From Capronia americana (taxonomy: Eukaryota > Ascomycota > Eurotiomycetes > Chaetothyriales > Herpotrichiellaceae), in NCBI GenBank assembly GCA_016110215.1, contig JADWQD010000021.1, positions 310,001 to 374,000 on the forward strand: DNA of 64,000 bases. The letters run 5' to 3'. The position numbers were made by a program, and so were the translations under genes. Below the pieces are notes generated by a model. That model did not search any database. It was given only the letters and a program-made list of their open reading frames with translations, and was not told where the DNA came from. Shown here piece after piece: positions 1 through 12,040 of this stretch (position 1 is its first letter; each line of letters opens with the position of its first letter).

Positions 1-109
1 GCTCTGGAGAATGACTGTCGGCATAAACAATGATATCCGTCTGCATAGGTACCGTTCCTGCCTAGGGCGTTACGACATAATGGTTGCGTCCGATGCAAAG
101 AAAATGAGA

Positions 110-2420
110 TCAGAATATCAACCGAAGGTCGTATTCTTCCGACTCCAACGGCTTCACATTCTCCTTCAGGTTTGTGCAGTGGCCGTACATCAAAGAACCA
201 ACGGCACACTGTGCTTGGTTGGATACAGAAGATGGTGTAATGGAGCAGCACAACACGATCATGTCCTGGCCATCCGGGATCCGGGCCACAAGATCATCAT
301 CCACGGGAAAGGCGACTCCCTCCTGGTTGATGTGAGTAATGCCGACAATCTTGGACGCGTCCACTTTGCATTTCGCGGTGATTGCTTCGGAGAGTTCTTT
401 GATACCGCGCCTCATGAGATATATGGCCTGGTAGCGAATTGCGGCGACTGCAACGCCTTGTTCACGGTAGAGAATGTAGAAGCAAGCAACTAGACCACCA
501 TCAGCAGCCGCCATTTCAGAGGGATGGGGCGTCACGTACCCGGCCGGACTAATCTCTGCGGCGACGGCCGGGAGGCCAAATCAATCTCCAAGTATTCCCT
601 CTCATCGGCCAGTACGGCAGAACTGGTCTGTTCCTTCTTCCGGGTTTGGCTTTTAACCAGCTGAGGCGCTTCGCTTTCTCCTTCGACTTTGGTCTCTTCT
701 TCCTCCGGTATAACATGCATATCCTGAACGAACCTTTGGGTAGCAGCAGGGTCGTAGTCATTTTGGCGACCTTCATGAGGGTACAAGGTGCTGACGGCCT
801 GGGGACTGAAGATCATGTTCTGGAGCTTCAATAGCTTCGCCTGAAGCCTTGATTTGGGGTTTCTCCGGCTTCCAGGTAATGCCATTCGGTGTCCGAGAGA
901 CTTGTCGGCTCCCGTCATGGTCGAGTAGATATCCGGCCCAGAGGTAAGTTCTGGAATCGCGTTTCGTCGCCGTTTCGGCGGGCGGTCGGGTTCAGCCAAT
1001 TTCATTTTGACCTTCATGATTTTTTTTTGAACATTTGCGATACCAATAGACGCTTTCCTTTCTGCCCCGTGTTGTCTAAATACCTTGGTTTGGCAGAAGT
1101 AGATCTCCGGACCATGTGTAGTTGCGACGGGCAAGGTAGTGGTGAGCACCTCCGTCTCGATACAGAGCCGATTGGGAGCGCCTTCGACGCCTTTGAGCTG
1201 ACTGAAGTCCGTCGACAGAAACTCAAGTTTCAAAGAAATGTTGCACGCTTCTTGGCTGCCGGGTTCCGCAGCCCAGCGGACGGTGAATCCGTCGACGGAG
1301 TTGGCTTCAAGCCGAGGCTTGCTAATCTGGCAATTCTCTTTAGCGGATCGGACTGTGTCGACAAAGGTGACCGCGTGCGATGGGGTTGAGCTGGTTTTTT
1401 TGGTTGACGGAGATCGACTCCAGATTTCCCATAGCCTCGCCGGGTTCTCTCGCTGCTCTTGATCTTGAAAAGACACCCAGATGGAAGTTCGGTATTCAAC
1501 GGAAGAACACACTTCGTTGCGACAACACTCCGCGTCTACCATCGAGACATGATAGGTCTGGCCTTTGTTCAGGTAGGTCACTGTGGCATCTTCTGCCTGC
1601 TCCACCATCGCCGTGGGAGCGTGTAGCATGACGCGAAACCGGGTCCTAGAATACTCGAGGGCTTAATCTTGGGTACAATGTGACCACGGACAGATATGAA
1701 AAATGAACAAGGATTCACCTCTCGTTAGACTGTGTGGGAGATACTGCTACGACAGTGTCGGGGGGCGAGGTAAAGGGCATGTTCTTCAGTGGGCTTTCCG
1801 CCATTTGGGTGTCTGGATGCATGGCAGCCCTTTCCGATTGAAGCTCAGATTGCAGGTCAAACGTCGGTGAACCTGAGAATGGATTCCGGTCGAACGAAGT
1901 ATTATATGGCGTCGGGATTCCGTGAGGCCACAGAGGTAAGGAAGCCATTGGGCCCATGCTCGGAGCGGTGTCCACATCCATACTTGAACCTTGGAATCCG
2001 CCCATATACTGGTTGTTCGATCCCGTCATTGGTGGAGAATCCCAGTACATATTACAAGACGCAAACGTCTGCGTGGGGTGGTACATGTCAAATCTGGCAT
2101 TGTTGTCGCTCGCTGTTTGAGAATTTCCAGAAAGTACCCTGCGTCAGATGGGTTTGTGAGCGGCGGTTGCAATGAAGCATATCCAGGATCTAAGCATACG
2201 CTTGCGGATCGAAAAACGCGTCGCCATCCCTGCCCGAGAATACATTGAATTCGGAAAGCGTAGATGAGGGAGCGTGGTTTGTCTGGGCCTCGGGGTAGCC
2301 CTGCCTAAAGTGCGTGTAGAAATTTTCGGAGGGTTTTCGCGAGTTTTCACTATACAATGGAACAGTAGTCAGCGCATGTAGGTGAGGCAATGGCTGGCCA
2401 ACTTACCGATGACGAAACAT
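110..2420 (-). CDS. Grainyhead/CP2-family transcription factor
   Basis: Five exons on the minus strand: 2407-2420, 2200-2349, 1719-2138, 540-1645 and 110-489. The introns are 57, 61, 73 and 50 bases with GT..AG ends, and all phases agree, giving about 689 residues. The start was chosen because a 14-base first exon encodes MFRH plus two bases, followed by a canonical gtaagt donor. Residues from about 195 onward match the CP2 DNA-binding core: TYLNKGQTYHV, then a charged stretch ending in LWEIW, then LSTDFSQLKGVEGAP, which is the family hallmark. The last exon carries the C-terminal dimerisation-type region (YQAIYLMRR.. to ..IPDGQDMIV). Family members are nuclear DNA-binding dimers; fungal homologues such as Neurospora CSP-2 affect cell-wall remodelling and conidial separation. 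The target set here is unknown. Family assignment is firm and exon ends are well supported. Confidence 0.9.
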
Positions 2421-3242
2421 GGCGGTTCCGGGAGAAGCTCGGGCGTGCTTGAAGGTATGACGATGCGACGAGAGGTTCACAAGTTGACCCGGAGGTGTTC
2501 TACACGGATATACTCTGGCAATCACACTAAATGACTCGGATTGCGCCTTTGGATCAGCTGAAAGCCGCATACTAGCAAGACCGGCATTTGTCCAAGGAGC
2601 GCTACTTCGACCCTTGGCCTTGACTTGCCTTTCGCTTCGGTTTCACCTCTGACCGTGCCACGGGAGAAATAGAGATTGGCTGTGCGATCTTGTCGTTCAG
2701 CTTGTCACGTATCGCCACTCAACGACTGAATGTGGCTGCGTGGCTGGGGCGTTGGCCAATTCGTCCTCGGTCGAGGGGGACTTCTTGACGCGCGTGTTTC
2801 GCTGGCCCTTCTCAGTAAGATCGCGTGATTGGAAGTCGAGTCCTGCATCATCGGATGTATCCGAGTTCAGGAGATAGGAGGATTGAACGGCAGGGCGTCT
2901 CAATCATCTGCCGTCGAGGCGTCATGATGGCGGCTGCTGTTGATGTCTCCCGCTGAAAGGTACGACTCGGTATGGCTGGATAGCGTGAAGGTCGTAGTCG
3001 TGCCACGGTGAGCCGGGTCCACGCTTCGTCCTATCAACGGCCTGGTTGGCGTGGGACTCTTCGCGTAGCAGCATCATTGGCGGGATTCAGCTCCGACACT
3101 CCATCCGCCCCGCTGTGCTTCCATCAATCCGCGCGCTAGAGCTCGCTGGTGCCGGCGGTACTGGCCGCCAATGACGATCCTTCATTTCCACAAGGAACAT
3201 TCTTCCTAAATATCCAAGCCTCACAGACCCTCATTCCGCAAT
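2421..3242. other. Intergenic region between divergent regulators
   Basis: This 820-base gap lies between the divergently transcribed CP2 factor and the first Zn-cluster regulator, so it should hold both promoters. I see no convincing coding exon, RNA gene or repeat in it. Confidence 0.5.
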
Positions 3243-5397
3243 ATGAGCATGCCAGATCAGAACATCAAGGAGGCAGCGTCCACCTTGTCACCCAGCCTCG
3301 AGGTTCCCCGCTTGACTGGGCATGCCGTCAACCCCGATCACCCAGCCCGAACCTTCAACGCGTGTGAGCGATGTCGCTTGAAGAAGAGAAAATGCACCCG
3401 TGGCTGGCCCTGTCGAGGCTGCGCCACGGAAGAAGCAGAATGTGTCTACCTTGACAATAAAAGGGAGAGGACAAAGAGGTGACTTTTTACGCCGGGTCTG
3501 TTGTCCGGGCCTGGGCTTACACGGCTAGAGAACTGGCGGCAAGCCAGGAGGAGAATGAGGTACTGGTGGATGAAGTCAGGAAGCTGAGAGAGGAACGACG
3601 TGATTACCTCGCCACGGCCAGAGTCAGTCCCAGCACAGTGCTCCGGGTGATACCAGGGCCACTCTGTTACCTACCCCGATACATGCTCCAGGGTGGTTGC
3701 TTCCGGTGAACGGTATGAATAGGCTGACTTCGTGTAGGGCCAAGATGATCAGATGCAAGCGCTCACGGGTGCACCCTCAATCCAACGGCCGATCAAGAGC
3801 TTCGTGAACCTGGGTGCGGGATCTGGTGCGAGCGGTCTAATTGGAAAAATGTCCGAAATCTCATGGCTTGAAGTCGCGCGCGAAAACATTCTCCTATGGA
3901 CGGACAGCAACTATTGCCATTCCGGGCACTGCGAGAGTGTTCGTGTTCTTCATGCTACGGAAATGAACTACCACCTGGACGAAACAGACCTGCTGGCCGT
4001 GAATGAGGACTCTATGGAGGAAGAGCAATGGCCAGACTTGGCGGGAACCATGGCTGGTGCGTTTTTCGATACTCTCTATCCTACTTTTCCATTCGTCGAC
4101 AAAGAACTTTTCTTGCAAACTCTGTCAACGGTTCGTCCGCAGAGTACGATGCCTCGCTTTGGCGCGAACCGCCGCTGGGCGGCCATGGCGAATATCATCT
4201 TTTGTCTAGGCTCCCAATGGCTTTTTCGAGGTGACGCGAACCAACCTGTTGGTCGTGATGATCACTTGATCTACTATGCGCGTGCCAGAAAATTGGGATT
4301 GGACCATCGAGTCGTCCTCGATCATCCTACGGTGGAGCAAGTCCAGATGATGGGTCTCTTGGGTTTATATCTTGCTACCAATCACCAGATTACCAGGTAC
4401 ATGGCGCACCACTATCCTGAGAGCCCGACTGATCATGTCTGATAGAGCCTGGACTGTTGTCGGAAATTCTGTTCGTCATGCAACCGCCCTTGGTCTGCAC
4501 CTTCAAATGGAAAGCGAACTCGGATCTGTTTCCGAGCACCGCAGTCGAGCCCGAACTTGGTACGCTCTATATAACTTGGAGCTCTTCCTGGTTGAAGTGA
4601 CCGGCCGCCCGACCTGCATGATATCCGATCTGGAAATAACCGCACCGCTTGATGGAGTTTTCGAGGACACTGGACGAGATTTTCAGTACACCGCCGGCAT
4701 CAGGCCGCCTGATGGAATATTCTCAACACATGATACGCATCGAACGCCAAATCCCCTGTCGAAATATTTCTCTTGCCGTGTGCAAGTCAGCATGATATGT
4801 CGCCAACTCAGCTCATCGCTATACGCTGCCGGCCAGACTGGCACATGGGCGCAGTTGCGTGCTTCAGTCCGACCGCTGGAACTGCAAATTCAGCAATTGT
4901 CCGTCTACCTTTCATACAACAGCAAATGGGAGCTCTGGTCACCTGGCTCCCGGCATGATATCGAGTTCGCAATGTCGATCCACAGTGTCCAGATGATATT
5001 GTATCGTCCGTTTATGTACGACTGGATGGGAAAGAGGTACGACGAATCTCCTCAATCTCAGGACAGCAACCGCTTGTATGCGATGGCAGCGGTTTCCTCT
5101 GCACGATCACTGATTGCACTCCTGCCTGCTGATGCTACTCGGGAAACGCTCAACTGGCTGTTCCCGTCATGGTCGATTGTACACCATCTGTCCCAGGCAG
5201 GGGCTATCCTAACCCTGGAACTCTCATTAAGCGCCATACATATGCCCTTGGAGAAGACCGCGTTGCTCAGCGACTTGAGAAAAGCTCAGGGACATTTAAG
5301 GACATTGTCCGTTGACTCGCTGTCGGCCCAGCAAGCGGGGAGTGCATTCACGCATTTTCTGGTGGTATTTGAAGCCCATTTTGGCATCAGCAGTTGA
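3243..5397 (+). CDS. Zn(II)2Cys6 fungal transcription factor
   Basis: Four exons (3243-3478, 3529-3622, 3738-4396, 4446-5397) with introns of 50, 115 and 49 bases join in frame to about 646 residues. Residues 41-66 form a Zn2Cys6 cluster with spacing C-x2-C-x6-C-x5-C-x2-C-x6-C, beginning CERCRLKKRKC. A short charged helix rich in E, V and L follows in exon 2 and may be a dimerising coiled coil. Exons 3 and 4 carry the Fungal_trans middle homology region; RAWTVVGNSVRHATALGLH is its typical core and is split exactly by the third intron. It should be a nuclear DNA-binding activator or repressor. The target pathway cannot be read from the sequence. It lies in tandem, 363 bases upstream of a second Zn-cluster gene, which could mean a shared pathway but does not prove it. 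Confidence 0.88.
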
Positions 5398-5760
5398 AAC
5401 AAGCCCTGTCCCGATGTGCATTCGCTCTGGTCATCGAGGACGTTTGCCCTGCCACCCGGAGCGTTTCCCAGTGCCATAGCAGGACGTGGTTCTGTACGGA
5501 CCTCTTTTTGGTCATCAGGCGATACGAGGGTGACAGCGCAGTTTTTTCCAGCGGGGCCGGAATAGTATTTCCCAGGGACGCCGGATACTTTTACCGAGAA
5601 TCATATGTCAAGCCCGAAAATGGACTGAGCCTTTAGCGCCATCAGTTACCCGACTGGCAATGTGACCGCTCTGCCGTCATTGACATTTTCACCTCCGGCC
5701 ACGGATGTAATATCTCGATCGGTCTTTCCGCCGCGTCGACAGGAACCGTTGTGCCTCAAT
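5398..5760. other. Short intergenic gap between tandem regulators
   Basis: This 363-base stretch holds the 3' region of one Zn-cluster gene and the promoter of the next. I see no coding exon or repeat. Confidence 0.5.
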
Positions 5761-8019
5761 ATGTCAAGGCAAATCTCGAACGTCGATGCATCTCCACATG
5801 TCGACTCAAATAGCAGAATGGCCGGCTCCATGATCTCACCCATGTCTGGTGCATGCCTCGCATGCAAGAAGCGGAAGACAAAAGTGTGGCAGACCTCAAT
5901 CTTGTGATATTATGTTGCTCATTATCCCTGAACAGTGTAACAGAGGGACACCCTGTGAATCATGCTGGCGGACTGGAACTCTCTGCGTGTACGATGAGGC
6001 CTCGGATCAACGTCGGAGGGGTGCGAACACTCGAAATGTTTCCGACCTACATTGGTGTCGCAATCTGTCCTGCGGCTTGATCGCGTTGATCAGAGCTGGA
6101 CAGCCTCAGGTGCGAGACCAGATTCTCGTCGATATTCAAAACACCACCTCGGTTGCGGATTTAGCCGTCCAGGTTCAAGATCTCGTTGGCGCAGACGCTC
6201 TGGTTGCCCGAACCTTCGAGTATATCTTCCAGGAATTCCACAGACCAGAGACCGAGCTCTCCATGCTTAGATCTTCCCAGTCTGGTACGAGCGCAGGCTC
6301 TCCATTTACTGTTGTTCGCAACCCGATCAATGTCCGTTCGAGGCCGTGGGCAACCATGGTGGACGATGAAATGGGAAGCCATCTGCTGTCTTTGTTTTTC
6401 ACATGGCAACAACCTTGGCGGCAGTACATCGACAAGACTTCCTTTCTGGCCGGTATGGTTTCACAAAGAGATACCGATGACAACGTCTTCTGCTCCCCTC
6501 TCCTTGTCCACGCCATCTTTGCATATGCATGCGTACGTTTGCGGCTCCCTTTTGGGGGAGAACCTTGGCTGACATACCTCTCATAGAACATCTCTCCACG
6601 AAGAATAGAATGCCTCGCACTCCAGAATATCCTTTTCCCAGAGGCAAAACGACTGCTCGAACTCGAAACCGGAAGGGCTACCTTTACCAACATGCAGGCG
6701 TTGCTCCTCATGCACTCTGTCGAGTGCGATGCTGGGCGGGATCGGCAGGGAAGAACCTATCGCTACCAAGCCATAGATATATACAAACGGTTGGGATGTG
6801 CCTCTCTTCAAAAGCGGCCACCTGGTTTCCAAGAGTCTCACGACATTCAGCAAGAGTGGCGAGCTATCACACGAATAATATGGGCTGTGTACTGTCACGA
6901 TGGGTATGTCTCTCGCTATTATGCCTCATGCTTTCCCTTGCTGTCGCTTTCTGCGGCCTGGGTTGCGATCATGAAATACTCATACGTTATTACGTAGAAT
7001 AGAGTCTTTCCTATATGGATTTGATCCTACCATCGAAGAACCACTGGTCGAACAATACTTCCTTCTGAACGACGATTTCACACATCCTGATACGGACACA
7101 CGCCAAGGGAGCTGGACGCCCTATCCGATTGTGCTGCCTTTACAACCAGCACTGCTGGCAACTCTCCTCCACGCACAATGTGCGCTGGCCAAGATATTCC
7201 ACGATGGTCTACGGATCCTTCGGCCCTCAAAAAGGCCAACCCATGACAGCCAAACAGAAATTGACATCAAGGAACTGTACGGTCGACTGTTGCTCTGGGA
7301 AGAACGTCTGGACCCGCGACTAAAGCTTCGCGGGGATTTTGTGGGTCATGCGTACCACCTGATGTCAGTCTTTCCTAGGTTCTCCGTTGACGCTACATCA
7401 ATGGCCTCCTGAATACTGTCTCACCAGGTGTCTTTGCTCCGCTATAAACTGTGGCTGACCTTGGTACACCTTCAGTGTATGGTTCCACTGTATCCACGTC
7501 GCGATCTTCTGCAGAGTCCCGCCGCATACTGTCTTGCCTGGTGCTGAAACAACCGCCCTGGAGCTGCTTTACCAACACACCATTGCAATCACGGAAACCA
7601 TGTGGCAAATTCGAAGCTCATTCTCTTTCCAGTACAGCTCGGGTATCAACCTGCTTGGCCCCATCGCTACATTTTACACGATCATGGCGTATGTCAACAT
7701 TTGGGATCATGGGCACGTCCCCTTCAACCGAGCCGTACAGATTATTCGCGAGCATGGCCACCTCGGATTCGTCCCCTTCATACTGGCTGGTATCAAAGTC
7801 CTTGGAGACACATATCGAATTCGCTTTACCCCCGAGGTTCAAGGATATCTGCGAGTATTAGAAGGTCGAGAGAGTACTTTCTCGGATATATCGATGGAGA
7901 TGCCCGTTGAGATTCACGCCATGGACCCTCCAGCGGGAGACGAAGTTCACGTTAGTCTCCAACTGCCCTATGTCGAGACCCTGAGCAGTCTTCTCAAGAG
8001 ATACAACGGTCTTAAGTGA
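5761..8019 (+). pseudogene. NirA/NIT-4-like Zn2Cys6 regulator with a frameshift
   Basis: The ATG at 5761 gives MSRQISNVDA. The first intron (5884-5935) splits the zinc cluster, and the join restores C-x2-C-x6-C-x5-C-x2-C-x6-C at residues 32-58. Further introns at 6533-6586 and 6904-6997 fit in phase. The middle region, with DDEMGSHLLSLFFTWQQPW, SPLLVHAIFAYAC and CHDGIESFLYGFDP, is characteristic of the nitrate-regulator NirA/NIT-4 group. A further intron ends at 7427; its donor is uncertain, with phase-0 candidates inside 7330-7375. The exon from 7428 reads well to residues SPAAYCLA near 7538, after which the clearly homologous continuation (TTALELLYQHTIAI) is one base out of frame and the original frame stops at 7545. 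No intron of reasonable length repairs this. Either the gene is broken, losing its last 160 residues or so, or the assembly has a one-base error. Confidence 0.7.
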
Positions 8020-11000
8020 ATCTCTTTCCCTCCTAGTTGACGAACTCTTACAAAAAAGCACAAAGACGGTCGGATTTGCTGGAATTGCTCGCTCATGCCG
8101 AACACGACAGCTTCGCAAGGTCTCGTCTTTTATACAAATGAGGCGCTGCATCAACAAAGAGGACGCTACGATAAGGTTTTCGGTGCTGGAGGCTCATGCG
8201 CGGTACCGGGCAAAACTTGCGTGGGCCGTCACTGCTGGGCTCAAGAGGCGAAGACCATCGTTCTCGTGAGTTTCGGCGACTATCACAAGTCCACCTGGTA
8301 CGCCCGATCGACTCTCGGCCAAAGATTCGGTCAGGCAGTGGTTGATCAAGGGATCACGTGGTTCAGGCTAGACGCAGGCCAGGTGTTTCCTCTGTTACCG
8401 ACCAGACGTGCCTCCAGACGACGGCAGGCATCTGCGGTTAGATCTCCCAGGTTTCCGAAGCCGCTTGAATCCAACGCGTTTCCTGAGGAATCAGTGGAAG
8501 ATCCCCTGGCTGCTCTGCTGGCACAACTCGAGGAGTTGGAAGGACCGATCAACGAAGAAGTTACAAGTGGAGCAGTTCCAGGGTCTGCATATCCGTTCAA
8601 GATGGAGAAAGGGGCTTCACGACCTATATCGACCTCAAAAAGGGAGGTAAGTTTCGAAGAGAGGCATTCCGTCTAGATACCAATTCGAGGCATCAAGCTG
8701 GGAAGGTAAAAACTTCGGCCCGGGGCGTCTGATGCAGATACTTTGGGTCCTACCGTCTTCACATTCAAGGCTTCTGGCTCCGAATCCTTCGCGTCTCCCC
8801 TCTGTCTTCCTTTCGGGTACTACACCCTTCTCGCTTACCTGGCTCTTCCTAGCCTGGCGGTTTGCGTGCAGTTTGAGAAGGGGAGTAATTTTAGGCGCGA
8901 GTAACGAATGAAGTGTTGCACCTCGTCCATAATCCTTGGCGCTGGTCACGTGCACTGCGTTGCGCACACACCCTCACACCACACGGTGTTGTTGCAATAT
9001 TCATATGTTCATACTTTCGTAATAATCATGTTGGACTCGATGCAACATGAAGATGCCAACAGAATGACGACAACAGAAAGGTCAAGCCTTGAAGGACGCA
9101 AGAGATATCGAGGAGTAGATGCCTGGTCGGAAAACATGTGGTCTTGCCGGAGGCGAAGGCGTGAGATTTGATATGATATTCGAGAACTCTTCTAACTGGC
9201 TGCGGTCATCTCGGCCCAACATTGCCGTGGGCCAATTATGTTGAGTATCGAGCAGGCTCCACAAGTAGCCGCATCCATCATCCGCTAATCAGATAGGGCT
9301 GGCGTCAACCTTATCTAGAGGCGAGATATCAGATCCGCGAAAGATTCGACGTCGGAGGTACTCAGCACGCACTCCTCGACATCCTCGGACGGATGCAGGT
9401 GGCCTCTGAATCAAGGGATCAGGATGTGTTGCAATACCCGCGAGCAACATTTCGGCGAAACGATCAGTAATCATCCATCAGCTCATTAGGATACCAGAAA
9501 AAAAATGCTTCATGACCCAGTGCCTTTTTCATAACCGAAATCATGTACAGTCCATCCAGCTCAATCCAATCCTGATGTACATCTTCGTCTTGCTTACACA
9601 TACTATGGTCCTGGTGCGCGTGAGGAGGGTCATCGTCCAGTTGGTTCGTCGTATCTTCTCCACGTACGGGTGACTTTCTCAGGGCTCCGAGGTGAGGTGA
9701 ACGTGCTGGTTCTACCAGCACAACCCAACGGGCTGGCTTGTCCCATATTTTGTCCTTCTTCCCCAGCCGTTCAGCACCAAGTGACAGACCGTCCACCCGG
9801 ACTAGCATCATACAGTGTTCGGAGAGAAGGAATTTGTTCGTCCGCCAGTTCAGCACCGTGATCTGTCATTCAACACTGAATCGGACGACATTCGGATGCG
9901 GGGGCACTCGTTTGGCGTTGATAAGACGACGTCAACAATATTAAATCGCTGCTTCTGTTCCCTCAAGGAGAGAACCTCTAGATTGTAGTCCGTAGCAAGG
10001 CTGATCAGAGGGTATGAGAACAATGAGCAGTCAAATTGGCATTCCGGTGGCTGCACATTGAAACTGGGAAAGATCTGTCTGACCAGGATCATCCGCCACA
10101 GAGTAGTGTTAAGGGATCAAGGCCAGGCCCAGCAATTTCTGGCTCGAGTACTTCGGGGCTGGAGAACAAGGGCAATAGGCCCCCGAGTCGGTCATTATAC
10201 TATTGATAGAGACCAGGTTCCTCGCCAAACGAATCAAATATACCAAAAATGGGTTCCTCGTAGAAGAGATCTCCAGAAACATCGACCGTCTCGGACATGG
10301 CGCCGCTAAAGTGCTTGAGATATCAGCAGTCTTTCTAATCGAATCGAATCGTCTAAAGATAGGATTGTAAAGCTTTCTCGTGGGAGGCCCGGCCGGTCAC
10401 GGTGTCAAGATGGCAGCGAACGATCATACCTTAGAATTAGGCCCAGGATCCATGGTGTCCTACAATCACCACTTCACATCCCTTGGTTTCGAGGCGGTTC
10501 CACCTTCAGCGAGGTCTACACACCCATGAAGATTGATCTAGCGAAACCCACTCTTAGCCCGGGGCTGTGCGTTGTGCGCGCCATGCCCCCAGTTGGCTCA
10601 TTAGACGCTCAGGTCGCTTTGAAAGAATTATGCCGACGTCGTGGGAACACCGCCTGAAAGCATCGACACTAGCCCAGAAAAAATGCGACGAGTTTTATAC
10701 TTGCGAAAGCCGGAGACCCTGGCTCGCTTCTTTGTTGTAGAGACCTACCCCGTACCTTCGCAGGCTTTCGATCAGGGAGAAACGCCAGTCGAGGGATTTC
10801 CCAGCCCTCGGATTCCGATACGCCCACGTTTCAAACAGGGGGCCGTTGAGAGTTGATGTCCCCCATGAGTTTGATCATACGGCACGCCGGTGATCCCGGC
10901 ACAACAGGAAGGATCCGCCATGCTCTGTTGGACCTGTTTTCCGTCTCGAGCAGACAAGGCAGATCAGTGAGGGTGTGATATTGGCCTTCGCCCTTGTCCC

Positions 11001-11367
11001 GATTCGACGGACAGTTAGCCTGCAAAGAACACATCATCCATACCGTTGCTCGCAAGGCAACGACTAGACAAGTTGAGCAGTTTTATGTTGGTGGGTGTAT
11101 AGCTAATTGCCATTTGGCATTCAGGGGCCTCCGCTGGGCTACAGCGTGAAGGGAGTCGGTCCACGGCGTGTGAGTTCGGGAGCTGTCTCGCCTGGCTCGC
11201 ACGAGCCAGGGCGGAGCACAGGGCGGCGTCACCCGGTTCCCCAAATAGGATGAGTTGCGAGCAGTTTCCCCAAGCCTTGGCATTGTCCAATTTGAAGTTT
11301 GCCGCAGTCATTGAATTGATGTCGTGTCGAAAAAGTGTTCTTCACTGCTACGAGCTCACGAGAGACG
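8020..11367. other. Long gene-poor stretch with weak relics
   Basis: This 3.3 kb has no gene I can identify. A reading frame on the plus strand at 8095-8676 has no recognisable domain. A minus-strand series of open segments at 9289-10298 may be a decayed gene and is listed separately. I saw no transposon ends, long repeats or RNA genes. Confidence 0.4.
9289..10298 (-). pseudogene. Possible decayed gene, family not recognised
   Basis: On the minus strand an ATG at 10298 opens MSETVDVSGDLFYEEPIFG and stops after 32 codons. A protein-like frame then continues at 10092-9850, another in a different frame at 9856-9464, and a fourth at 9474-9289. The junction near 9852 looks like a one-base frame change, because one frame ends TGC TGA where the next reads GTG CTG AAC TGG. 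I could not find introns that join these pieces cleanly and do not recognise the family. The segments could also be chance open frames. Confidence 0.2.
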
Positions 11368-12040
11368 ATGCCTCTGATATTCGAGTCTCATGACTCGCTG
11401 CCATGTAGGTCAGCCGCTTCCCGTGCTGTACATGCTAACCACTGCCATTCTAGACATTGATCCCGAAATCACCGACACAGAACGAGAGAAAGCCAAAGCC
11501 CTGATCTCCAGACACCTTCCCTACAATCACACCACAGCTCCTCATCCTTCCCTTGCCCCTCTTCCTGCAGTCAACTTCTCCGATCTCTTTCGTCAAGAGA
11601 TTGACCGGGTCGCTGCCGGTGAACCCCGCAGACAAGGGATAGACGTATCTCGCTATGAGGCCCCTGATGAACCAGCCAGTGAGAGCGACGAGGCCACAAT
11701 GAGGGAGGTGCTGCGGAACGCGTACGTCTCGACCACCTTCCTGGCAGACCGATACGCCAACCTTGAGCTGCTCGATGAATTTGGCAAAAATGCTTGGCTT
11801 ATCGGCAACTCCCAGACGGAGGAAATCCTGCAAGGGCTAGAAGCCGAACTGGCCGGCCTTAGATCTGAGACCGAAAATGTCAACAAAGCCCGCAAAGCGG
11901 TGCAGGAACAGTCCAAGGCCGAGCTTTTGACCCTTCAGGAAAATTGGAAGCGAGGTATAGGCAAAATTCTCGAGATACAGGTCGCTACAGACCGGCTGCG
12001 GCGCCAGATCCTGGAACATCCAGGCGAACCTGCAGCTTGA
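11368..12040 (+). CDS. Pre-mRNA-splicing factor SPF27/BCAS2 homologue (Prp19 complex)
   Basis: Two exons, 11368-11404 and 11454-12040, are joined by a 49-base intron (donor gtaggt, acceptor ttctag) to give 207 residues starting MPLIFESHDSLPYIDPEIT. The product matches the BCAS2/Cwf7 family in length and order of features: an N-terminal LPYID and LISRHLP region, the middle ID.SRYEAP segment, LRNAYVSTTFLADRYANLELL, and a C-terminal coiled coil with EEILQGLEAELAGLRSE and EIQVATDRLRRQI. In yeasts and animals this protein is a core subunit of the NineTeen (Prp19) complex, which activates the spliceosome in the nucleus. It is intact and flanked by gene-poor DNA on both sides. Confidence 0.9.

Noticed and set aside
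7330..7430. An intron that might restore the frame of the NirA-like gene
   Set aside because: Introns here can only adjust the frame entering 7428; the break is downstream at about 7538, inside continuous homologous sequence.
8095..8676. 193-codon plus-strand frame after the NirA-like gene
   Set aside because: No recognisable domain. The segment DPLAALLAQLEELEGP looks helical but alone is not enough to call a gene.
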